In this document: positions 1-7,253 of the stretch, in pieces
Position numbering within the stretch: position 1 is the stretch's first letter
How the letters are laid out: each line of letters begins with the position of its first letter
Assembly: GCA_902799355.1 (NCBI GenBank)
Contig: CADCAG010000028.1
Span: 1-64,000, forward strand
Origin: an uncultured Bacteroidales bacterium
GTDB lineage: Bacteria > Bacteroidota > Bacteroidia > Bacteroidales > Bacteroidaceae
DNA: 64,000 nucleotides
Reading direction: 5' to 3'
The notes under the pieces: model-generated
Seen by the model: only the letters and a program-made list of their open reading frames with translations
Database searches by the model: none
What the model was told of the DNA's origin: nothing
Position numbers and translations under genes: made by a program

Positions 1-414
1 TGCCGCCCACCCATTCCAGAAGTTTTCAAATGCTTCTGTGAAGTTGGAACGAAGCGAGTCTATCCAAGGCATTTCATCGATAAACACCACTTTCTTCCTC
101 GTTGGCGGTAAAGATTCAAGATATTCCTCCAACGTGTCAAACGCATCAAACCAGTCGACAAACTTTCTCATGACTCGCTCATTCATTGCCTTTTTTAATG
201 TCTTGGCAAAATTCCGAAGCTGAATACGTTGTGATAGTTTATGGCCACCTACAAAGGTGAAGTCATACGTTTCATTGAAGAATTGGTCCACCAGGAATGT
301 TTTACCCACACGTCTCCGCCCATAGACGATGACAAGTTCTGAACGATCAGAGTCCAAGCATCGTTGTAACTCTGCCATTTCACTATCTCTACCTATAATA
401 TTGCGATTTTCCAT
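1..414 (-). CDS. AAA ATPase of the archaeal-ATPase family, N-terminal part
   Basis: The frame is open from an ATG at 414 to the left edge, so only the first 138 residues are visible. They hold a P-loop (GRRRVGKT, residues 32-39) and a Walker B motif (KKVVFIDEMPW, residues 107-117). This arrangement fits the Arch_ATPase (PF01637) proteins common in Bacteroidota, which are usually near 380 residues with a C-terminal DUF234 or DUF4143 region. That half lies outside the window, so the subgroup is open and the cellular role is unknown. It is transcribed away from the next operon, from a TATCTTTG box just upstream. Confidence 0.8.
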   Translation of the reverse strand, partial: MENRNIIGRDSEMAELQRCLDSDRSELVIVYGRRRVGKTFLVDQFFNETYDFTFVGGHKLSQRIQLRNFAKTLKKAMNERVMRKFVDWFDAFDTLEEYLESLPPTRKKVVFIDEMPWIDSLRSNFTEAFENFWNGWAA

Positions 415-439
415 AAGCTCACCTTTTTAATAACTGCTG

Positions 440-447
440 CAAAGATA
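440..447 (-). promoter_or_regulatory. -7 box of the AAA ATPase gene
   Basis: Minus-strand TATCTTTG matches the Bacteroidota TAnnTTTG consensus and lies 25 bases before the ATG at 414. The inferred leader is about 20 nt. Confidence 0.55.
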
Positions 448-630
448 CAACTAATTCCCCAAAAATAGCACGAAATCCAACTTTTTTCTAATGTTTTTGC
501 GAGGAAAAAGTTGTTTTTCGTGCATATTTTCATCATTTGACTGGTTGACAGTTGAAACCGCTTATCAGCCTGTTTTTTCGCTTCCAACCTTGGCTGTCAT
601 CTTCTTGAATCCAAGCCCATCCTGAAGCGC

Positions 631-660
631 AAATCCCAGTCGAAAGGCTGGGATTTTTGT
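631..660 (+). terminator. hairpin with T-rich tail, orphan terminator
   Basis: AAATCCCAG (631-639) pairs perfectly with CTGGGATTT (648-656) around an 8-nt loop, and T-rich sequence follows on the plus strand. No plus-strand gene ends upstream, so it may end an unseen short RNA or be the relic of a lost gene. I see nothing else in 448-685. Confidence 0.5.
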
Positions 661-688
661 TGTCTGTTGTTTTTTTTATGTTTTTTGT

Positions 689-718
689 TTTGTAATTAGT
701 GGAAAATGATTAATTTTG
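689..718 (+). promoter_or_regulatory. promoter of the alarmone/partner-switching operon
   Basis: TTTG at 689-692 and TAATTTTG at 711-718 match the -33/-7 elements of Bacteroidota promoters with an 18-nt spacer. It is the only good candidate before the six close-set genes that follow. The inferred leader is about 80 nt. Confidence 0.55.
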
Positions 719-803
719 CAATCAAATGATCGTAAGACTCTGCTACGAGCTTTGCGAGGAAACTAAAAAACAAGAGAAGCTAAAACCTTAAAACATAAAG
801 ATA

Positions 804-1301
804 ATGATGAGAATTCTGAATTGGGTGTTCGCCGCTGCCCTGATTTGCGGTGCAAGTGTATTGACATCTTGCAAGGAGAAGCAAGTTCAGCAAGACCAAG
901 AGAACACTGCTGAGCAGCAAGTGGCCGATTCTGTTAAAAAAGTAGTGAGTGCCGAACTGATACGTACCTCACAGAGTTGGGACGGTGTGGAGTTGCCCGA
1001 CTACCTGCAGGGGCGTCCTGAACTGGTAGCAGTAAAGTATGAGTTTCCTGCTGGACAGAAGTTGGGTTGGCACCACCATCCCGTTATGAACTATGGCATC
1101 CTGGTACAGGGTGAGTTGACCATCATCGGACAGGATGGTAAGGAGAAGGTGGTACATGAGGGCGAAGCCGTCGTAGAGATGGTGAACACCATCCACCACG
1201 GTGAGAACAGAGGTACTAAGCCTGTCATCCTCTACATGTTCTACCTCTCACAGAAAGACCTGCCCCTCGCTGTGCAGCATCCAGAGATTCCATTGGAATA
1301 A
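804..1301 (+). CDS. cupin-domain lipoprotein
   Basis: The product has 165 residues. A hydrophobic N-terminus ends in a lipobox (SVLTSC, Cys about residue 23), so it is a predicted lipoprotein. Residues about 70-150 form one small cupin barrel: the HHH cluster in GWHHHPVMNYG followed by GELTI, plus a later IHHG, are the expected metal ligands. Substrate and activity cannot be read from the sequence; it could be a metal-dependent enzyme or a ligand sensor. The next gene follows after 14 nt, so it is the first gene of the operon. Translation may start at the second ATG (807). Confidence 0.8.
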   Translation: MMRILNWVFAAALICGASVLTSCKEKQVQQDQENTAEQQVADSVKKVVSAELIRTSQSWDGVELPDYLQGRPELVAVKYEFPAGQKLGWHHHPVMNYGILVQGELTIIGQDGKEKVVHEGEAVVEMVNTIHHGENRGTKPVILYMFYLSQKDLPLAVQHPEIPLE

Positions 1302-1315
1302 ATAGAAGAAGGAGT

Positions 1316-1882
1316 ATGTACTTAAATACTGATTTGTTGGATCGGGCTGTTGTGTTCGCCGTTCGTGCCCATGCCGGCACTGAGCGTCGTGGCAAGGGAT
1401 TCCCCTATATCGTTCACCCCATGGAGGCCGTGGAAATCGTCGCCACGATGACGAACGACCCGGAATTGCTGGCTGCCGCCGTCCTGCACGACACCGTGGA
1501 GGATACCGATGTCACTGTGGAGCAGCTTCGCGCAGAATTCGGTGAACGGGTGGCCTCACTGGTTGCTGCAGAGAGCGATGAGCCTCATGAGAAGCGTGAC
1601 AGCATAGACAACTGGCGTGCTCGCAAGCAGACAGCCATCGACCGTATCGCTGCTGGCTCACGCGATGCCAAGATAGTGGCTCTGGGCGACAAGCTCTCCA
1701 ATATGCGTGCCATTGCTCGTGACTATGCCATACAAGGCGACAAGCTCTGGAGCATTTTTCATTCTAATGACCGCAAGGACCACGAGTGGCACTATAGAGG
1801 ACTTGCCGAGTCGCTCCGCGAACTCCAGGGCACCTTTGCCTATCAGGAATTCGAATACCTCATCAAACAAGTCTTCGGATGA
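1316..1882 (+). CDS. small alarmone hydrolase (MESH1-like HD protein)
   Basis: This 188-residue single-domain HD_4 protein resembles the hydrolase half of SpoT and animal MESH1, which remove the 3'-pyrophosphate of (p)ppGpp. Visible motifs are RAHAG (17-21), a metal-binding His in YIVHP, the HDTVED core (58-63) and GDKLSNMR with Asp about 125. The length fits stand-alone hydrolases and no synthetase domain is present. The start has a strong GAAGGAG ribosome-binding site 2 nt upstream. Its stop overlaps the next start in ATGA, indicating coupled translation. A synthetase lies at the other end of the same operon. Activity on another nucleotide cannot be excluded. Confidence 0.8.
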   Translation: MYLNTDLLDRAVVFAVRAHAGTERRGKGFPYIVHPMEAVEIVATMTNDPELLAAAVLHDTVEDTDVTVEQLRAEFGERVASLVAAESDEPHEKRDSIDNWRARKQTAIDRIAAGSRDAKIVALGDKLSNMRAIARDYAIQGDKLWSIFHSNDRKDHEWHYRGLAESLRELQGTFAYQEFEYLIKQVFG

Positions 1883-2841
1883 TGAAACGAGCACTATACC
1901 TATTATTATTTATATTACTGACCTTGGCGACAGCGCAGCAGGCGTCGGCACAGGACGAAACCATCGTGTTCACTCCCCAGTGGACGGCGCAGGCCCAGTT
2001 TGCGGGTTACTACGTGGCTGAGGCCAAGGGTTTCTACCAGGAGGCAGGTGTGAAGGTGCGCATAGAGCATCCATCGATTACGCAACCCTCCATGAGCCGA
2101 CTGCTTAATAACGAGTGTCAGGCTACGACGCTACAGCTCTGTCAGGCAATGGAGGTGGTAGATGGTGGCAATCCCTTGGTCAACATCCTTCAGACGTCGA
2201 TGAACAATGCGATGGTCATCGTATCAGCCCGCGACAAGAACCCATTGACGCAGAAGGGCGCCCGTGTCGGCATCTGGAGCGTGGGTTTCGGTCAGCTGGC
2301 TATCTGTATGAGCATCAAGGATCATCTGGACTACCAGTGGGTACGCTTTGCCCAGAATGTCAACCTGTTTGTGGCTGGTGCTCTCGATGCCACGTTGGCC
2401 ATGAGCTATAACGAGTACTACCAGCTGGTTCAAGCAGGCATCAAGATGAGTGATAAGAACGTCTATCGTTTCTGTGACCACGGCTATAACGTACAGGAGG
2501 ACGGTGTCTATGTGACGCGCGACTACTACGAGAAGCATAAGGATCAGGCACGCCGTTTCGCCCAGGCCAGTAAGAAAGGGTGGGAGTGGGCTGCTGCCCA
2601 TCCGGAGGAGACGCTGGATATTGTGATGCAGTATGTCGAGAAGAACCATATCGCCACCAACCGCGTCCTGCAGCGGCTGATGCTCAAGGAGGTGTTGCGC
2701 CTGCAGGTAGACCGTGAGTCTAAGAAGCGTGAGTTCCGGTTGCGACCTGATATGGTGCGACGCGCCAGTCAGCTGATGGTAGAGAACAAGATGCTGAAGC
2801 GAGAAGTAACATATGGGGAACTAATAGATAATGGACAGTGA
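1879..2841 (+). CDS. periplasmic NMT1/THI5-type substrate-binding protein
   Basis: The 320-residue product has a Sec signal peptide (cleavage near residue 24, ASAQ). It then follows the NMT1/TauA pattern: TPQWTAQAQFAGYYVAEAKGFY is the usual first strand and helix of such clamshell binding proteins, which bind small molecules such as pyrimidines or sulfonates. No ABC permease or ATPase gene is nearby. It is coupled by ATGA to the gene before and by TGATG to the membrane phosphatase after it. I infer that it hands a ligand to the sensor domain of that phosphatase rather than to a transporter. The ligand is unknown. Confidence 0.75.
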   Translation: MMKRALYLLLFILLTLATAQQASAQDETIVFTPQWTAQAQFAGYYVAEAKGFYQEAGVKVRIEHPSITQPSMSRLLNNECQATTLQLCQAMEVVDGGNPLVNILQTSMNNAMVIVSARDKNPLTQKGARVGIWSVGFGQLAICMSIKDHLDYQWVRFAQNVNLFVAGALDATLAMSYNEYYQLVQAGIKMSDKNVYRFCDHGYNVQEDGVYVTRDYYEKHKDQARRFAQASKKGWEWAAAHPEETLDIVMQYVEKNHIATNRVLQRLMLKEVLRLQVDRESKKREFRLRPDMVRRASQLMVENKMLKREVTYGELIDNGQ

Positions 2842-5204
2842 TGAAAAAGATGCTCGCATATTTCCGTCGTAAGCTCTCTGTCAGGGTCAGCCTATGGGTG
2901 GTGTTCTTTGCTGCCATCATCTTTAATTTGGCCCTCGGCTTCCTGTTCTATCAGGCCCGCGAGACAGTGTACCAAGAGGCAGTAAGCCGTGCCATGCAGA
3001 TTCTCGACAAGACATCGTTGCGTGTGGATAGCATCCTGAACCGTGTAGAGGTGGCCTCTAACATGACTAAGTGGCTCGTTCAGCGCCATCCCGACAGGGC
3101 AGACTCTATGTATGTCTACAGTCGTGGCATGTTGCTCAACAATCCCGACTTCTACAACTGCTCTATCGCCTTCGAGCCTTATTATTTTAAGGAGAAGGGA
3201 CGTTATTTCTCTGCCTATACCAAACATGTCAGTGATACTCTCCGTACCATACAGGGCGGTAGCGACCACTACCAGTATTTCTATACCGACTGGTATCTCA
3301 TGCCACAGCTGCTGGATCACCCCTGCTGGACGGAGCCTTACATGGATCTTGATGTGGCGACGAACACCAGCGAGATGGTGACCAGCTACTGTCAGACCAT
3401 CAAGAATCACGAGGGCAGGATGATTGGCGTGCTCAATGTCAGCCTCTCCATCACATGGCTCTCACAAACCATTTCGTCCATCAAGCCCTATCCGCACTCT
3501 TACAGCATCATGATAGGTCGTGGTGGCACCTACTTCGTACATCCTGATACGACGAAGATTACCCGTCAGACCATCTATACCCAGACGATGGAGCAGCCCG
3601 ATACGGCGCTGACGGCCTTGGGGCACGCCATGCAGCGCGGCGAAGAAGGCATGAAACTCATGAACTTCAATGGCGAAGACTGTTATGTCTTCTACAAGCC
3701 CCTCGGTCAGACAGGTTGCTCGATGGCTATCGTCTGTCCGGAGAGCGATATCTTTGGTGGCTTTAACCGCCTGCGTAATAGTGTCAGGGCGATTGTCTTG
3801 GGAGGCTTGCTGCTGATGCTCTTCTTATTCATCCGCATCATCACCCGAGAACTGAAACCCCTTCGCCGACTGGCTGACGAGGCCGAGACTATTGCCTCAG
3901 GACAGTTTGATGCTACGCTGCCCGACTTCAAGCGCATTGACGAGATAGGCCAGCTGAGCCACTCGTTCGGCAACATGCAGCAGTCGCTGGTGCGATATAT
4001 TGAAGAGCTGAAGGATACCACTGCCCAGAAGGCTTCTATAGAGAGCGACCTGCGCATTGCCAGTAATATACAGATGGGCATGCTCCCTGAGAAATTCCCC
4101 ACCAAGGATGACCGCGACGACGTGGTGCTCTATGCCTCGCTGACGCCTGCCAAGGAGGTTGGTGGCGACCTCTTCGACTTCTATTTCCGCGACGAGAAGC
4201 TCTTCTTCTGTATTGGCGACGTGTCGGGTAAGGGTGTGCCAGCTTCGCTCTTCATGGCTGTCACCCGTTCTACCTTCCGCACCGTGTCTGCTCACGAGTC
4301 CATGCCCGACCGCATCGTGACAGCGATGAACAAGGCCATTGCCGACATGAACAAGACCCACATGTTTGTGACTCTCTTCGTGGGCGTGCTCGACCTTCCG
4401 ACAGGCCGTTTGTACTACTGTAATGCAGGTCACGACGCCCCATTGCTCGTCGGAGCAGGTGTGGGTGAGCTGACGTGCGACTCCAATATCCCTGTAGGCT
4501 TCATGCCTTCTTGGAAATATACCCTTCAGGAGGCACACATCTTCACAGGCACCACCATCCTGCTCTTCACCGACGGACTCACCGAGGCGATGGATGGTGA
4601 CAACAACCAGTTCCAGATGGAACGTGTCAACGACGTTGCCACTCGTGCGCTGGCCGACCAGCAGCAGGATCCCCACGAGCTGATAACCCGTATGACCGAT
4701 GCTGTCCATGAGTTCGTGGGCGATGCCGAACAGAGCGACGACCTGACCATGATGGCTATACAATACATCCGCCAGCAGAGTGATGTACGGATGCGTAAAA
4801 GTATCGTGCTACCTAACGATACGCAGGAGGTGCCGCGACTGAATGCTTTTGTTGAGGAGGTGTGTGAGACGCTGGGCTTCGACACCAACGTTGCTGCTGA
4901 TATAAAGGTGGCTGTAGAAGAGGCTGTTGTCAACGTGATGAAATACGCCTATCCGCCAGGAAAGTCTGGTGATGTGACTGTTGAGGCTGCTTCTAACGAT
5001 ATTCGCCTGAAGTTCACCATCATCGACAGCGGAAAACCTTTCGACCCCACTGTTCAGGCACCAGTCGATACCACGCTGTCTGCCAACGAGCGAAGCATTG
5101 GTGGACTGGGCATCCATATCATGCGTCAGAACATGGACTCCATCAACTACGAGCGCATGGACAACCTCAATGTGCTGACGTTAAGAAAGAAGATTATACA
5201 TTAA
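2841..5204 (+). CDS. dCache-HAMP-PP2C (SpoIIE/RsbU-type) phosphatase fused to RsbW-like ATPase
   Basis: The product has 787 residues from the ATG at 2841; a GTG lies 3 nt earlier. Order: membrane segment about 14-35, periplasmic dCache-type sensor about 40-305, second membrane segment about 313-335, HAMP linker, then a PP2C_SIG phosphatase with metal-binding motifs VGGDLFDF (about 440), GDVSGKGVPA and FTDGLTEA (about 575). The last 140 residues form a GHKL ATPase like RsbW/SpoIIAB, with AVEEAVVNV (N box, about 690) and GGLGIHIM (about 754). Phosphatase and kinase of a partner switch are thus in one chain. The STAS gene next door is the obvious substrate. No sigma factor lies nearby, so the output is unknown. 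Confidence 0.88.
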   Translation: MKKMLAYFRRKLSVRVSLWVVFFAAIIFNLALGFLFYQARETVYQEAVSRAMQILDKTSLRVDSILNRVEVASNMTKWLVQRHPDRADSMYVYSRGMLLNNPDFYNCSIAFEPYYFKEKGRYFSAYTKHVSDTLRTIQGGSDHYQYFYTDWYLMPQLLDHPCWTEPYMDLDVATNTSEMVTSYCQTIKNHEGRMIGVLNVSLSITWLSQTISSIKPYPHSYSIMIGRGGTYFVHPDTTKITRQTIYTQTMEQPDTALTALGHAMQRGEEGMKLMNFNGEDCYVFYKPLGQTGCSMAIVCPESDIFGGFNRLRNSVRAIVLGGLLLMLFLFIRIITRELKPLRRLADEAETIASGQFDATLPDFKRIDEIGQLSHSFGNMQQSLVRYIEELKDTTAQKASIESDLRIASNIQMGMLPEKFPTKDDRDDVVLYASLTPAKEVGGDLFDFYFRDEKLFFCIGDVSGKGVPASLFMAVTRSTFRTVSAHESMPDRIVTAMNKAIADMNKTHMFVTLFVGVLDLPTGRLYYCNAGHDAPLLVGAGVGELTCDSNIPVGFMPSWKYTLQEAHIFTGTTILLFTDGLTEAMDGDNNQFQMERVNDVATRALADQQQDPHELITRMTDAVHEFVGDAEQSDDLTMMAIQYIRQQSDVRMRKSIVLPNDTQEVPRLNAFVEEVCETLGFDTNVAADIKVAVEEAVVNVMKYAYPPGKSGDVTVEAASNDIRLKFTIIDSGKPFDPTVQAPVDTTLSANERSIGGLGIHIMRQNMDSINYERMDNLNVLTLRKKIIH

Positions 5205-5218
5205 TAATATAATAAGAA

Positions 5219-5524
5219 ATGATGAACGTAACAATTCAAGAACAAGACGGCAACATGGTAGCCATTCTGGTTGGCAATCTCGATACCGCTGCTGCCGCCG
5301 AAACCGAGAAAGCAATGAGTCCTCTGTATAACGTGGAGGGAAAGAACATTGTCATAGACTGTACTGACCTGGCCTATATCTCGTCAGCAGGTTTACGCAT
5401 ATTCCTTGCCATTCTGCAGACAACGAAGGACAAGGGCGGCCACGTCTATATCAAGGGCATCAACGACAACGTACGTGCCATCTTCACCATTACGGGCTTC
5501 AGTAATATCTTTGAATTCGTATAA
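5219..5524 (+). CDS. STAS-domain anti-sigma-factor antagonist
   Basis: The 101-residue product is a single STAS domain like SpoIIAA/RsbV. The signature DLAYISSAGLR (50-60) includes the serine pair that carries the phosphoryl group in this family. The RsbW-like domain of the preceding protein would phosphorylate it and the PP2C domain would remove the phosphate. It lies 14 nt after that gene and 14 nt before the alarmone synthetase gene. What the free form binds cannot be seen; the neighbouring alarmone enzymes are candidates by position only. The start could equally be the ATG at 5222. Confidence 0.88.
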   Translation: MMNVTIQEQDGNMVAILVGNLDTAAAAETEKAMSPLYNVEGKNIVIDCTDLAYISSAGLRIFLAILQTTKDKGGHVYIKGINDNVRAIFTITGFSNIFEFV

Positions 5525-5538
5525 ACCGCCATACAGAG

Positions 5539-6600
5539 ATGGGAAAGCAAGTGAAACTGGACCCACACGGTGAACAGCTGTTGCAGCAATACCGCGAGCT
5601 GCGCCCCACCTTGCAGCAGTTGGCTGACGAGGCCTGCAGCCTGTTGCGCCAGGCCTTGCGCGAGCAGGGGGTCTACGTCACCGCCATCGAGCATAGGGTG
5701 AAGACCGAGAAGTCGCTCGCGGGGAAACTGGAGCTGAAGGGTGCGAAATACAAGAGCATCGACGACATCACCGACCTCGTAGGCCTGCGTGTTATCACCT
5801 TCTATACCGACGAGGTCGACAAGGTAGCGGTCATTGCCAAGAGCCTCTTTGACATCGACTGGCAGGAGAGTGTCGACAAGCGTAAGTTGCATGAGCTCGA
5901 TGCCTTCGGCTATAACTCGCTGCACTACATCTGTCGGCTGCGCACAGGAGGTCCGCGCTTTGAGCTACAGATGCGTACGGCCCTGCAGCATGTGTGGTCT
6001 ACCATCGAGCATGACACCGGCTATAAGGGTGACGTGAAGATTCCCAGAGAGTACAAGCGTCAGTTCAGCCGTCTGGCAGGTATGCTGGAGCTGGTCGATG
6101 AAGAGTTCAGCCGCCTGCGTATGGTGCTGACCGACTATCGTCGCCAAACGTTGTCACTGGTCAAGAGCGGCAAGCTCGACGACGTGCCGCTATCGCGTGA
6201 GACGTTCCGTAGCTATCTGGAACTGCAGCCCTTCGACCGCCTGAATTACCGCATCGCGGCCGTCAATCAGGCCGAGGTGTTCCCGGTGGGCATGATGCCC
6301 TATCTGCGTGTCCTTGAGTCCTTTGGTATGGAGACCCTTGGTGATGTACAGCACTTCATCGATGAGAACAGCGACGATGCCTACCAGTTGGCACTCTCGC
6401 AGCTGGCCATCACTGACCTCGACATTCTCTCGTCGAACACCGCCTTGCAATATCTGTGCCTGGTCTTTGTGCTGAAGCACGACGGCGGACGTAACGGCCT
6501 CAAGGCATTCTACGACCTGATCAATGGTGAGAGTGATGCCAACGGCATGCTGGCCGACCTGATGCTTGAGCAGGCTAAGACCCTGCCGTTTATGCAGTGA
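5539..6600 (+). CDS. RelA/SpoT-domain alarmone synthetase with extra C-terminal region
   Basis: The 353-residue product has a complete RelA_SpoT nucleotidyltransferase domain in residues about 30-200: HRVKTEKSLAGK (52-63), DLVGLRV (79-85), FGYNSLHY (123-130) and FELQMRTALQHVW (141-153), with the Glu expected to bind magnesium. It should transfer pyrophosphate from ATP to GDP or GTP. No HD, TGS or ACT domain is present, so it is a small synthetase, but it is longer than RelP/RelQ (about 210-260). The final 150 residues look alpha-helical and I do not recognise them; they could be a regulatory or docking domain. It ends the operon that starts with the matching hydrolase. Confidence 0.85.
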   Translation: MGKQVKLDPHGEQLLQQYRELRPTLQQLADEACSLLRQALREQGVYVTAIEHRVKTEKSLAGKLELKGAKYKSIDDITDLVGLRVITFYTDEVDKVAVIAKSLFDIDWQESVDKRKLHELDAFGYNSLHYICRLRTGGPRFELQMRTALQHVWSTIEHDTGYKGDVKIPREYKRQFSRLAGMLELVDEEFSRLRMVLTDYRRQTLSLVKSGKLDDVPLSRETFRSYLELQPFDRLNYRIAAVNQAEVFPVGMMPYLRVLESFGMETLGDVQHFIDENSDDAYQLALSQLAITDLDILSSNTALQYLCLVFVLKHDGGRNGLKAFYDLINGESDANGMLADLMLEQAKTLPFMQ

Positions 6601-6751
6601 CGCTGATGCGCGGGTAATTTCATACAGGAAATATTCCCCTTTTTGCGACAGATTTCAGCCGATGGCTGGAGTTTGTCGCAAATTCATTTGTCTGTCGCAA
6701 CAAGCTCAGTGAAATTTCAGCTCATAGCTTGGATTGTATTGCTAAACATCA

Positions 6752-6759
6752 TACCTTTG
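6752..6759 (+). promoter_or_regulatory. -7 box before a 25-codon frame
   Basis: TACCTTTG matches TAnnTTTG exactly and is followed by GCAACAAG. It would start a transcript near 6766 that carries the tiny frame at 6804. Confidence 0.45.
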
Positions 6760-6803
6760 CAACAAGAAAACAGAAAATATGAACAATTAAAAAAATAAAG
6801 GCT

Positions 6804-6881
6804 ATGGAAACTATTAAGATTTCCGCACTTTACATTATTACTAGCATTTTAGTTGCTACTGGTATTTCATCTTGTATGTAA
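6804..6881 (+). CDS. 25-residue lipoprotein signal peptide-like micro-ORF
   Basis: From ATG 6804 to TAA 6879-6881 the frame encodes 25 residues. They are METIKIS, a hydrophobic stretch and ATGISSCM, which is a lipoprotein signal peptide that stops one residue after the lipobox cysteine. A good promoter motif stands 44 nt upstream. It is either a real mini-lipoprotein or the surviving 5' end of a decayed lipoprotein gene. I see no continuation of a lipoprotein in other frames downstream to 7012. Confidence 0.35.
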   Translation: METIKISALYIITSILVATGISSCM

Positions 6882-7012
6882 CGACCTTATCTTGGCGGCA
6901 GTGCGCTTGGTGTACAGGTACTTATACCGACCCGAATTTTTTTTAAATAAAACGCAGACTGAAGCATTGGTTGTTGTAGAAAGCGGATCACTCAGAACCG
7001 ACCCCGCGTTTT

Positions 7013-7043
7013 TAAAGAGGATGTGCCGAGCACATCCTCTTTA
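7013..7043. terminator. hairpin terminator between convergent transcripts
   Basis: A 13-bp perfect stem (7013-7025 with 7031-7043) encloses the loop CCGAG. Its inner GAGGATGTG stem and loop are identical to the terminator at 60134-60156. The tail is weak on both strands, but the position between converging genes suits a bidirectional terminator. Confidence 0.6.
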
Positions 7044-7058
7044 GCGTATTGATTTGAA

Positions 7059-7238
7059 TCACTCGTCGAACAAGAATTCTGGAGCATCGGGATCAAGAAG
7101 CCCACCCGTATCAACGATGTCTATGTCGTCTACAATCGTTGCCTCATCATTTACATCCAGCAGAGAACCTGCCAACAAACTATATTGATAGTTGAGCTTA
7201 ATGACCTCAGCAATGGGAGAAATATAAGTCTTTTTCAT
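7059..7238 (-). CDS. small acidic protein of unknown function (59 residues)
   Basis: The frame runs from ATG 7238 to TGA 7059-7061. The product begins MKKTYISPIAEVIKL, continues through NYQYSLLAGS and ends in a strongly acidic tail rich in Asp and Glu. Short proteins with an MKKTYxxPxxEVxxL start and acidic tail are frequent in Prevotella beside secreted-protein genes, but I know of no assigned function. It follows the cohesin-like gene by 15 nt on the same strand and is probably the last gene of that operon. It has no signal peptide. Confidence 0.6.
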   Translation of the reverse strand: MKKTYISPIAEVIKLNYQYSLLAGSLLDVNDEATIVDDIDIVDTGGLLDPDAPEFLFDE

Positions 7239-7253
7239 TCTTCAGCCCTCCTA

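Noticed and set aside
2841..5524. A SigB-type general stress regulon
   Set aside because: Phosphatase, kinase and STAS parts are present, but no SigB-like sigma factor is encoded in the window and Bacteroidota are not known to have one; the output is left open.
6882..7012. A 63-codon plus-strand frame starting near 6853 as a gene
   Set aside because: It overlaps the micro-ORF in another frame, ends in the terminator stem and has no coding-like composition.
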